From Gallionella sp. (lineage in GTDB: Bacteria; Pseudomonadota; Gammaproteobacteria; Burkholderiales; Gallionellaceae): 5,877 bases of DNA. The DNA is taken from contig JADGRM010000142.1 of assembly GCA_017880945.1 (NCBI GenBank), positions 1 to 5,877 on the forward strand, in the 5' to 3' direction. Every line of letters starts with the position of its first letter. The stretch's first letter is position 1. Shown here one piece after another: positions 1 through 5,853 of the stretch. The translations under genes and the position numbers were made by a program. Under the pieces are notes generated by a model. The model worked only from the letters and a program-made list of their open reading frames with translations, did not search any database and had not been told where the DNA came from.

Positions 1-198
1 CTGGGCGTGAAGAGCTACGGCGGCGAACTGATCAGCGCGGGCAGCATCATCGTGCGCCAGCGCGGCACTGAATTCCACCCCGGCGATAATGTCGGCATGG
101 GCAAGGATCACACGCTGTTTGCCAAGATCACCGGCAAAGTCGTATTCGCCATCAAGGGCGCGCAACAGCGCAGGACAGTTTCCATCGTAGCCGCTTAA
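1..198 (+). CDS. rpmA: 50S ribosomal protein L27, 3' end (5' cut by window)
   Basis: This is the C-terminal 65 residues of ribosomal protein bL27, a small protein of the large subunit whose N-terminal tail reaches towards the peptidyl-transferase centre. The frame is open from base 1 and ends at TAA 196-198. Seen directly: the family motifs LGVKSYGGE, AGSIIVRQRGTEFHPG, NVGMGKDHTLFAK and a basic C-terminal strand (QQRRTVSIVAA). Against the E. coli protein (85 residues), the visible part starts at about residue 21, so roughly 20 N-terminal residues lie upstream. An internal ATG-like start at base 7 would give only a fragment and is not the true start. rplU is usually the preceding gene in this neighbourhood, and obg follows 188 bases downstream. 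Nothing looks damaged. Identification is secure. Confidence 0.96.
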   Translation: MGVKSYGGELISAGSIIVRQRGTEFHPGDNVGMGKDHTLFAKITGKVVFAIKGAQQRRTVSIVAA

Positions 199-220
199 CA
201 GCACTCGTTGGAACAAACCA

Positions 221-250
221 GCCCTATCGCAAGGTAGGGCTTTTTTGTTT
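221..250 (+). terminator. Intrinsic terminator after rpmA
   Basis: An 8-bp stem pairs 221-228 (GCCCTATC) with 233-240 (GGTAGGGC), with one G-T pair, around a GCAA (GNRA-type) tetraloop at 229-232. A run of six T follows directly, then GTTT (241-250). It starts 22 bases after the rpmA stop. Stem, stable loop and T-tract make this a textbook Rho-independent terminator for the upstream ribosomal-protein transcript. It implies that obg is at least partly transcribed from elsewhere or by read-through. Confidence 0.88.
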
Positions 251-255
251 GTAGC

Positions 256-355
256 GTAGGGTGGGTTACGCCCACCATGTCGGGCAAGCTTTGCATAGCC
301 ATTCGACTAGGCCGCCAAAATACGGCAGCCAAGTCGCTGGTTAAGCCCGACCTAC
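256..355. repeat. REP-like imperfect inverted repeat between rpmA and obg
   Basis: The ends of this ~100-base segment are imperfect inverted copies: GTAGGGTGGGTTA (256-268) faces a segment (341-355) whose complement reads GTAGGTCGGGCTTAA. A second pair, GTCGGGC at 279-285 and GCCCGAC at 345-351, can also pair. The left end folds on itself as GTGGG-TTACG-CCCAC (261-275). GTAGGGTGGG-type palindromes are common extragenic repeats in proteobacterial genomes, so this is probably a member of a dispersed family, although only one copy lies in this window. No reading frame in it looks real. Confidence 0.5.
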
Positions 356-386
356 ATTTTGGTTCCGGCTCGTCCGGCTTAGGCTC

Positions 387-1451
387 ATGAAATTTATTGA
401 CGAATCCAAAATCGAAATCTTCGCGGGCAAGGGAGGCAATGGCATCGCCAGCTTCCGCCGTGAAAAGTACATCGAGAATGGCGGCCCTGACGGCGGCGAT
501 GGCGGGCGCGGCGGCAGCGTGTACGCGCAGGCTGACCGCAACATCAATACGCTGGTGGACTATCGCTTCGCCCGGATGCACCGCGCCAAAAACGGCGAAT
601 CGGGACGCGGCTCGGATTGTTATGGCAAGGGCGCGGATGACATCGTGCTGCGCATGCCGGTCGGCACGGTGATCACCGACATCAACAGCGGCGAAGTTAT
701 CGCCGACCTCACCCACGACGGCGAAAAAGTCTTGCTCGCCCAAGGCGGCATAGGCGGCCTGGGCAATATCCACTTCAAGTCCAGCACCAACCGCGCACCG
801 CGCCAATGCACGGTCGGCACCGAAGGCGAAACACGCGAATTGCAGCTGGAGATGAAAGTACTTGCCGATGTCGGATTGCTCGGCATGCCGAACGCGGGCA
901 AATCCACTTTCATCCGCTCGGTTTCTGCCGCTCGTCCCAAGGTCGCCGATTATCCGTTCACGACCCTGCATCCGAATCTCGGCGTGGTGCGCGTATCGCC
1001 TGAAAAGAGTTTCGTCATCGCAGACATCCCCGGACTGATCGAAGGCGCGGCGGAAGGTGCCGGGCTGGGACACCAGTTCCTGCGCCACTTGGCGCGCACC
1101 CGCGTGTTGCTGCATCTGGTGGACATCGCGCCGATGTATGAGGGGACCAATCCTGTCGCTGAAGCGCACGCGATCCTCAACGAGCTCAAGAAATACGATC
1201 CGGCTTTGTATCAGAAACCGCGCTGGTTGCTGATGAACAAAGTCGACCTGCTGGAAGACCGCGATGAAAAAGTGGCGGCCTTCCTCAAAGAGTTCACAGA
1301 TTTTGACCGCTATTTCGTCATCTCGGCGATCAACGGCGAGGGCTGCAAGGAACTGACTTACGCGATCATGGATCATCTGCTCGCGATGAACGAACTGGAA
1401 CAACAGGCTGCTGCAGACAGCGCCCAGGAATCCGACGCAAGCTCTATCTAA
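387..1451 (+). CDS. obg: GTPase Obg/CgtA (ribosome assembly and stress GTPase)
   Basis: A 354-residue Obg-family GTPase. The family acts in late assembly of the 50S subunit and is linked to the stringent response and replication control. It is cytoplasmic and associates with the large subunit. The glycine-rich Obg fold is at about 1-159 (GKGGNG, GGPDGGDGGRGG, MPVGT). The G domain follows with all five motifs: G1 GMPNAGKS 166-173, G2 in DYPFTT 188-193, G3 DIPG 213-216, G4 NKVD 284-287 and G5 SA 313-314. The protein ends in an acidic, Ala/Gln/Ser-rich tail (from about 336), as in short proteobacterial Obg proteins. Length is normal. The ATG at 387 is chosen because the family begins MKFIDE; the ribosome site is weak (only AGG at 381-383). 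It follows rpmA behind a terminator and precedes proB, an arrangement common in betaproteobacteria. Confidence 0.97.
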   Translation: MKFIDESKIEIFAGKGGNGIASFRREKYIENGGPDGGDGGRGGSVYAQADRNINTLVDYRFARMHRAKNGESGRGSDCYGKGADDIVLRMPVGTVITDINSGEVIADLTHDGEKVLLAQGGIGGLGNIHFKSSTNRAPRQCTVGTEGETRELQLEMKVLADVGLLGMPNAGKSTFIRSVSAARPKVADYPFTTLHPNLGVVRVSPEKSFVIADIPGLIEGAAEGAGLGHQFLRHLARTRVLLHLVDIAPMYEGTNPVAEAHAILNELKKYDPALYQKPRWLLMNKVDLLEDRDEKVAAFLKEFTDFDRYFVISAINGEGCKELTYAIMDHLLAMNELEQQAAADSAQESDASSI

Positions 1452-1477
1452 GCCAATTTCTTAGGCGGCGAAAATAC

Positions 1478-1534
1478 TGTAGGAGCGGGCCATGCCCGCG
1501 AGAATAAGATTCGCGGGCATGGCCCGCTCCTACA
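1478..1534. repeat. REP-type element: perfect 24-bp inverted repeat
   Basis: Bases 1478-1501 and 1511-1534 are perfect reverse complements (24 bp) around a 9-base loop (1502-1510). Each arm is also a small hairpin: GCGGGC-CAT-GCCCGC at 1485-1499, and GCGGGC-ATG-GCCCGC at 1513-1527. The whole is therefore two REP-like units in opposite orientation, as in a BIME. The outer end GTAGGAGCGGGC matches what I recall of REP-like elements in Pseudomonas and related genomes. It starts 26 bases after the obg stop and is followed by a T-rich run (TTTTTGTTTT, 1541-1550) a few bases beyond the stem. It may therefore also stop or stabilise obg transcripts, though the gap of six bases makes it a non-classical terminator. 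Confidence 0.8.
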
Positions 1535-1576
1535 AAATTATTTTTGTTTTGAATTAAATTTAAAATAACTCCACAC
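1535..1576 (+). promoter_or_regulatory. AT-rich leader of proB with a possible -10 box
   Basis: This 42-base stretch is almost pure A/T up to the CCACAC just before the proB ATG. TAAAAT at 1561-1566 matches five of six positions of a sigma-70 -10 box, but no good -35 lies 16-18 bases upstream (TTATTT at 1538-1543 is the best). No Shine-Dalgarno sequence is visible before the ATG at 1577. If the -10 is real, transcription would start within a few bases of the start codon, giving a nearly leaderless mRNA. This is a weak, sequence-only call. Confidence 0.25.
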
Positions 1577-2695
1577 ATGAAAACCGTATTGACCCAATGC
1601 AAGCGCATCGTCGTCAAAGTAGGCAGCAGCCTGGTGACGAATCAAGGTACGGGACTGGACCTCAACGCGCTGGGCAACTGGGCGCGCCAGATCGCCGCGC
1701 TCACCGCCGACGGCCGCGAAGTCGTGCTGGTATCTTCCGGCGCGATCGCGGAGGGCATGCAACGCCTCGGCTGGAGCACACGCCCTACTTCGATACACGC
1801 TTTGCAGGCCGCTGCGGCAGTCGGTCAAATGGGTCTGGTGCAAGCCTATGAAAGCTGCTTCCGCCGACATGATCTGCATGCCGCACAGGTGCTGCTTACC
1901 CACGCCGACCTGGCCGACCGCGAGCGTTACCTGAATGCGCGCGCCACGCTGACCACGCTGCTGTCCTTGCGCGTCATTCCCATCATCAACGAGAACGATA
2001 CCGTCGTCACCGACGAAATCAAATTCGGCGACAACGACACACTGGGCGCGCTGGTCACCAACCTGATCGATGCGGATGTGCTGGTCATCCTCACCGACCA
2101 GAGCGGCCTCTATACTGCCGATCCGCGCAAAGACCCAAGTGCCACACTGGTCAGTGAAGCGCTGGCTGGTGATGTGCAACTGGAAAGCATGGCTGGCGGT
2201 GCGGGCAGTTCCATCGGACGCGGCGGCATGCTCACCAAGATACTTGCGGCAAAACGTGCAGCACGCAGCGGTGCGCATACCGTCATCGCCTCGGGGCACG
2301 AACGAGATGTGCTGTTGCGTCTGCTGCAGGGCGAATCCATCGGCACGCTGCTCACCGCTCCCACTCTCACCCTCGCGGCACGCAAGCAATGGCTGGCCGA
2401 TCATCTGCAGGTCGCCGGCAAACTGGTGCTGGATGCCGGCGCGATCAAGGCATTGCGTTCCGAAGGCAAGAGTTTGCTGCCGATCGGTGTCAAGAGTGTG
2501 TTCGGCGAATTCGAACGCGGCGCGGTCGTTGCATGCATCGGTGAAGATGGCAGTGACATCGCGCGCGGCCTGACCAATTACAACGCCGCAGAAGCGCGGC
2601 TGATCGCACAACATCCCAGCAAGGAAATCGAAACTCTGCTGGGTTATGGCGGCGATACAGAAATCATCCACAGGGACAATCTGGTTTTGTTGTGA
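1577..2695 (+). CDS. proB: Glutamate 5-kinase with PUA domain (proline synthesis)
   Basis: A 372-residue gamma-glutamyl kinase. It phosphorylates L-glutamate with ATP to gamma-glutamyl phosphate, the first and normally proline-inhibited step of proline synthesis, acting with ProA in the cytoplasm. The amino-acid-kinase domain spans about 8-260: KVGSS 14-18 (phosphate binding), SSGAI 53-57, NENDTV 138-143, GDND 151-154 (glutamate site), TDQSGLY 173-179 and GGMLTK 216-221 (nucleotide binding). A C-terminal PUA domain runs from about 280 to 360 (GKLVLDAGA onward). Length is typical of the two-domain form. The start at 1577 places the first kinase strand correctly, and no upstream alternative exists because the REP element intervenes. 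No ribosome site is evident. proA is not in the window. The TGA stop (2693-2695) lies within a 52-bp repeat that occurs again just downstream. Identification is secure. Confidence 0.97.
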   Translation: MKTVLTQCKRIVVKVGSSLVTNQGTGLDLNALGNWARQIAALTADGREVVLVSSGAIAEGMQRLGWSTRPTSIHALQAAAAVGQMGLVQAYESCFRRHDLHAAQVLLTHADLADRERYLNARATLTTLLSLRVIPIINENDTVVTDEIKFGDNDTLGALVTNLIDADVLVILTDQSGLYTADPRKDPSATLVSEALAGDVQLESMAGGAGSSIGRGGMLTKILAAKRAARSGAHTVIASGHERDVLLRLLQGESIGTLLTAPTLTLAARKQWLADHLQVAGKLVLDAGAIKALRSEGKSLLPIGVKSVFGEFERGAVVACIGEDGSDIARGLTNYNAAEARLIAQHPSKEIETLLGYGGDTEIIHRDNLVLL

Positions 2696-2770
2696 AGCAA
2701 CAAATCCATATTGCGGCGCAGGCTCACTTGCGCAGCAAGTTAAACCGCGTAGCGGTGGCCATAGCCACAA
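2691..2770. repeat. Direct repeat, copy 1, overlapping the proB stop codon
   Basis: Bases 2691-2742 recur at 2779-2830 with 51 of 52 identical. After a 14-base length difference, GCCATAGCCACAA (2758-2770) also recurs with one change at 2832-2844. The repeat therefore covers 80 bases here and 66 in copy 2, with starts 88 bases apart. Copy 1 begins two bases before the proB TGA and includes it. Its inner hairpin TTGCGGCGCA / TGCGCAGCAA carries one G-A mismatch that is a proper pair in copy 2. The extra 15 bases here, 2743-2757, contribute CCGC-GTA-GCGG (2745-2755), which starts a further small stem. TGGC-CATA-GCCA (2756-2767) follows. Confidence 0.85.
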
Positions 2771-2778
2771 TCACTCAA

Positions 2779-2844
2779 TGTGAAGCAACAAATCCATATT
2801 GCTGCGCAGGCTCACTTGCGCAGCAAGTTATGCCGTAGCCACAA
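2779..2844. repeat. Direct repeat, copy 2, in the proB / CheW-LysM convergent spacer
   Basis: This is the second copy of the repeat that begins at the proB stop. It contains a perfect 10-bp stem, TTGCTGCGCA (2799-2808) and TGCGCAGCAA (2817-2826), with an 8-base loop. Further small stems follow: ACAACG (2841-2846) with CGTTGT (2849-2854), and GTTGT (2850-2854) with ACAAC (2858-2862). No T-tract follows the main stem on either strand, so it is not a classical terminator. It could still act as a two-way end for the converging transcripts. It contains no reading frame that looks real. Confidence 0.85.
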
Positions 2845-2871
2845 CGCCCGTTGTAGAACAACAAGACCAAT

Positions 2872-5502
2872 TTACTTTATAAGACGTATCCTCTGCCCCG
2901 GGAAGATAAGATCGGGGTCGGCGATCCTGTTCTCTCCGGCGATGCGCGGATAGTTGAAAGGATTTCCTGTGAAGCGTTCTGAAATGTTCCAGAGCGTGTC
3001 ATCTTTCTTCACCACATACACATCAATATCAACAGGCATGGTTGCGGGTATATCAAGCTCGAGGGGCGCACGAAGATTTTCCGCGGGACGAGGCGGTTCC
3101 GCCTGCGCCATAACCGGTTCTGTCTTTGTTTTGGCTGGTTCAGCCTTCTCCTTAACCGGTTCGGGTTTTGGCTTAGCTGGCTCAATCTGCGTTTTGGTTG
3201 AATCGGTCTGCACCATACCCTGAACTGTCGTCGCATTATCATGCTTTATTTTCGCCGGCTCAGTTTCTTTCATTGATTTTTCGACATCCGGCTGACGGGA
3301 CGCCCCCACGACATACAGGACAGCAACCAGCGCCGCGCCTATGACGCCATAGACGATTCCGCCTTTCCAGGCCCTGGCCGTGTGCTCTTCCTGATATATG
3401 CGATAAGGCGCGCCGGGCTTGGTGCCTGCCGCAGCACGTATTGGTACCGATGGTCGCCTATCATCAGACGCTGAAACGGCAGTACCTCTGGCCAACAGAG
3501 ACCCCGATTTTTCCTTCGCCAATTCCTGGACAGGTGCTGCTCGCGAAGACCCTGTAGCTGAAACTGCCTGTGCTGGCGCTATCAATTTCTCGTCCTGAGG
3601 CTCACTCATGGCTACAGGTTCAGGCGCCCTGCTGCCTTCACCAGAAGGCTCTCGCGTTGAAACACTGTGCAGTAGACCAGCATCTTCCAGTGTCTTTGCT
3701 GTTGCCGTAATTGTTTCCGGAATGATCGATTCTTCCGACACCTCTGCAGCGTGCGGAACATGATAGTGATCAATTGCTTCTTCGTCGCTCCACTCGTCCT
3801 CTGTCGATAGGGATTCCTGTGGGCTTGTTGAAGGTGCCGCCGCAAGATCAACATTCATCTGTTCCGACTCTGGAGCAATTGCGGGAGGAGCGATTTCCGC
3901 CTCTTGCATCTGGATCAATTCGACGTCTTCCTCTGCTGCTTGCTGTTGAATATACGGTACCGGTTCATCGTCCCATTGGTGCCCGCTCGCCTGCTCCCGC
4001 ACTGCAAGGGCTTCAGGCTCTACAGGGGAAAGTATAGCCGCTGACGCAACCCTGTGAGCCGGTTCTGCCTCCGTCGACATCATCTTCATCTCACGCGAGA
4101 ACGCCGGCAGGAATTTCTTTATCAGGGACTTCTCGAAATGCACCGAGATGGCCTCGACGTTCAGGATAAGCCTTACCGCTTCCGCATCGGGATAGCACCC
4201 GTACATCAGGTTGTGCGGCAGATGGATCGGCACTGCGCGATGGATATCAAGCGCAAGCCGCCGTTCACCGAATACGGCCTCGGTTATAACCAGCGCCCGG
4301 AAATCTCCGTTGTTCACAAGCAACATGCGCCACGCGGACGTAGTGAGCGACCGCCTGCCGAACATTATCGCCAGATCCACCACGGGGAGGATTTCTCCAT
4401 TATGCTCGGCCACGCCGATCACGATGGGCGGCACATCGGGAAGTGCACGGCAAGGCTTGAAGGCAATGACGTCCTCCACTTCCTGTTTGGGCAACGCGTG
4501 GCGCTCGCCCAGTAGCGAGAACTCCACCACCTCGACATCGTGCTTGAAAAAAAGATCAGGGAACAATGAACCCGGTGTATAGCGCTGCCAGAGCGGTTTT
4601 TCATCCGCCGCGCCTGAGCCAGAGGACAACACCATGGCGAGATCGATAAGCGGGATGAGTTCTCCCGCGCGCACCACCACGTCCTTCAGCCATCGAGTCT
4701 GGGCGATCAACGGTACCGGTTTGATCGTGACTTTATTGGCGGGCAACGTCCCCTCGTCGCCATCAACGAGAAGGCCGAATGCGTCGCCACTGATCTCGGC
4801 TATCAGCATCATGGAATCCGGCGCCCCGCTCTGCCGTTTGATGCGCTGCGACAAGTCGATGACGGGCAGCAGGCGCCCCTCCCGGAAGGTTACGCCCTTC
4901 ACATACCGGGGCGTGTTCGGTAACGGCGTGATCGGTCCCGGTTTGACAGTCTTATCCTCCATGCCCGCTGCGGACGCGGCGTAGAGTTCTCCTCCAGAGG
5001 CAATAAACCTGATCCGATCCGTTCCGGAAATTTCCAAGGGTTGAACAGCGGTAATCCGGTGCGAGTCCACTGAAGGCTCCTCACCGGCCTTCAGTACCCG
5101 CGAGTAAAGCTCCGCGATATTGATAATGGGAATGGGAATGCCGTCTTGGATTGCACAAGAATCGAAAACCGGCGTCTTAAGATAATCGGGAAGAGGAAAA
5201 ATCAAGTCAGTGGGAATGGACTGCGTTCGCATCTCGCCGCTTACCAAGAACCCCGTGACCTTTTCACCCTCCGCCATCAGGAGAATGCAGCCCTGTCCTG
5301 TTCCTTGGGAGGGCTCATAGCCCATGCACACGGGGAGGTCAGCCAGAGTCACGGTCCGTCCGTCGTCGATCATAATCCCCGCGATGCAGGCGGGGCTGAG
5401 GGGTATCCGGTGCAAAGAATCGAGATCCCTGACGGACAGGATCTCGTCCTTCCAGATCCCGTATTGTATGACGCCGAAGGAAGTGAGGAACAACTCTCTC
5501 AT
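2872..5502 (-). CDS. Triple CheW-like, transmembrane, LysM-domain protein
   Basis: About 876 residues, numbered from ATG 5502-5500. Three CheW-like domains come first, at about 1-138, 163-294 and 322-459. The clearest signatures are GVTFREGRLLPVIDL (203-217) with GLLVDG (243-248), and GEILPVVDL (369-377); domain 1 is most diverged (GRTVTLADL). A Pro/Ala/Glu-rich acidic linker covers about 468-702. One hydrophobic helix follows (about 714-734) after basic residues, then a stalk rich in EPAK/KPEP/EPVK (about 745-808) and a C-terminal LysM domain (about 827-875; VVKKDDTLWNIS, ADPDLIFPGQRIRL). There is no signal peptide, so I predict CheW domains in the cytoplasm and LysM on peptidoglycan in the periplasm. 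CheW proteins bridge receptors and the kinase CheA, so a wall-anchored signalling scaffold is inferred. The residue matching the E. coli CheW arginine 62 is Glu, Asn or Asp in the three domains. An in-frame TTG at 5511 would add three residues; neither start has a clear ribosome site. Domains are confident, function is not. Confidence 0.9.
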   Translation of the reverse strand: MRELFLTSFGVIQYGIWKDEILSVRDLDSLHRIPLSPACIAGIMIDDGRTVTLADLPVCMGYEPSQGTGQGCILLMAEGEKVTGFLVSGEMRTQSIPTDLIFPLPDYLKTPVFDSCAIQDGIPIPIINIAELYSRVLKAGEEPSVDSHRITAVQPLEISGTDRIRFIASGGELYAASAAGMEDKTVKPGPITPLPNTPRYVKGVTFREGRLLPVIDLSQRIKRQSGAPDSMMLIAEISGDAFGLLVDGDEGTLPANKVTIKPVPLIAQTRWLKDVVVRAGELIPLIDLAMVLSSGSGAADEKPLWQRYTPGSLFPDLFFKHDVEVVEFSLLGERHALPKQEVEDVIAFKPCRALPDVPPIVIGVAEHNGEILPVVDLAIMFGRRSLTTSAWRMLLVNNGDFRALVITEAVFGERRLALDIHRAVPIHLPHNLMYGCYPDAEAVRLILNVEAISVHFEKSLIKKFLPAFSREMKMMSTEAEPAHRVASAAILSPVEPEALAVREQASGHQWDDEPVPYIQQQAAEEDVELIQMQEAEIAPPAIAPESEQMNVDLAAAPSTSPQESLSTEDEWSDEEAIDHYHVPHAAEVSEESIIPETITATAKTLEDAGLLHSVSTREPSGEGSRAPEPVAMSEPQDEKLIAPAQAVSATGSSRAAPVQELAKEKSGSLLARGTAVSASDDRRPSVPIRAAAGTKPGAPYRIYQEEHTARAWKGGIVYGVIGAALVAVLYVVGASRQPDVEKSMKETEPAKIKHDNATTVQGMVQTDSTKTQIEPAKPKPEPVKEKAEPAKTKTEPVMAQAEPPRPAENLRAPLELDIPATMPVDIDVYVVKKDDTLWNISERFTGNPFNYPRIAGENRIADPDLIFPGQRIRLIK

Positions 5503-5853
5503 ATGGACCAAGTGTGATAGGGAAAGTGTACTTCGTCAAGACGCAGCATCTTCGAATATAAAATGAGTCTGAAGGGGTTACGCATTCCCAACATCGAACA
5601 ACAAGACTGATTGCGGCGATTATTGTTTTGTCTTTCGCGCAATAGAAGGAGATGGCTCATTTCAATCCGTTGCAAACATTTGCTGTTGCCAACAACAGAC
5701 ATTCAGAACCTGACTTGCGGTTGGTCATCTTCCCCAACTTGTCTTGCCCATCAGCTCATAGACCACCAGCATAGTCGAGTCTCGATTGAGGTGGGCTAAT
5801 TCGACAGAACCGGAGATTTTGTATTGACATGTGCGGTACCGTACAGAGGAAAT
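5503..5853. other. Gene-poor stretch upstream of the CheW-LysM gene
   Basis: About 350 bases without a convincing gene, visibly richer in A/T than the housekeeping genes to the left. It should hold the promoter of the minus-strand CheW-LysM gene, but I see only weak pieces: a minus-strand TATATT (5560-5555) without a good -35, and TTGACG (5539-5534) without a well-spaced -10. A stem-loop, CTGTTG-CCAA-CAACAG, lies at 5683-5698. On the minus strand, small frames at 5772-5725, 5728-5657 and 5660-5499 run head to tail through ATGA overlaps into the CheW-LysM ATG. On the plus strand a 40-codon frame (5652-5774, MAHFNPLQTFAVANN...) has AAGGAG directly against its ATG, too close for normal use. None of these peptides is recognisable, so they are not called as genes. 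Confidence 0.4.
5824..5850 (+). promoter_or_regulatory. TTGACA box, 16-bp dyad and ribosome site before a possible gene
   Basis: TTGACA (5824-5829) is a perfect -35 hexamer. It is followed at once by a dyad, TGTGCGGT / ACCGTACA (5830-5845), symmetric at seven of eight pairs and centred on GGTACC. AGAGGA (5845-5850) can serve as a ribosome site for the ATG at 5854, with a rather short spacing. No -10 lies 16-18 bases from the TTGACA; TATGAT (5853-5858) is 23 bases away and overlaps the start codon. The dyad may be an operator, but one of this quality could also occur by chance. Confidence 0.3.

Noticed and set aside
195..1403. Long minus-strand open frame of 402 codons opposite obg
   Set aside because: It is the antisense of an unmistakable Obg gene. 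In GC-biased genes the opposite strand often stays open. The translation has no recognisable domain and also runs through the REP-like repeat and terminator.
1538..2770. Long minus-strand open frame of 410 codons opposite proB
   Set aside because: It lies antisense to a complete proB with all kinase motifs, begins inside the direct repeat and ends in the AT-rich leader. Its composition is that of a shadow frame.
2799..2826. Perfect 10-bp hairpin as a classical terminator for proB
   Set aside because: No T-tract follows on either strand and the hairpin is part of a repeated element, so it is described with the repeat rather than called a terminator.
4054..4515. Plus-strand frame of 153 codons inside the CheW-LysM gene
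   Set aside because: It is antisense to a CheW-like domain with clear family signatures. The translation is rich in Arg/His and resembles no family.
5534..5558. Sigma-70 promoter for the CheW-LysM gene (TTGACG on the minus strand with a TATCAC box)
   Set aside because: The spacing is only about 14 bases and the -10 match is poor, so it is not supportable as a promoter.
2856..5607. 12-base direct repeat GAACAACAAGAC on both sides of the CheW-LysM gene (2856-2867 and 5596-5607), possible insertion footprint
   Set aside because: About one 12-base repeat is expected by chance in a window this long, and no terminal inverted repeats or transposase accompany it.
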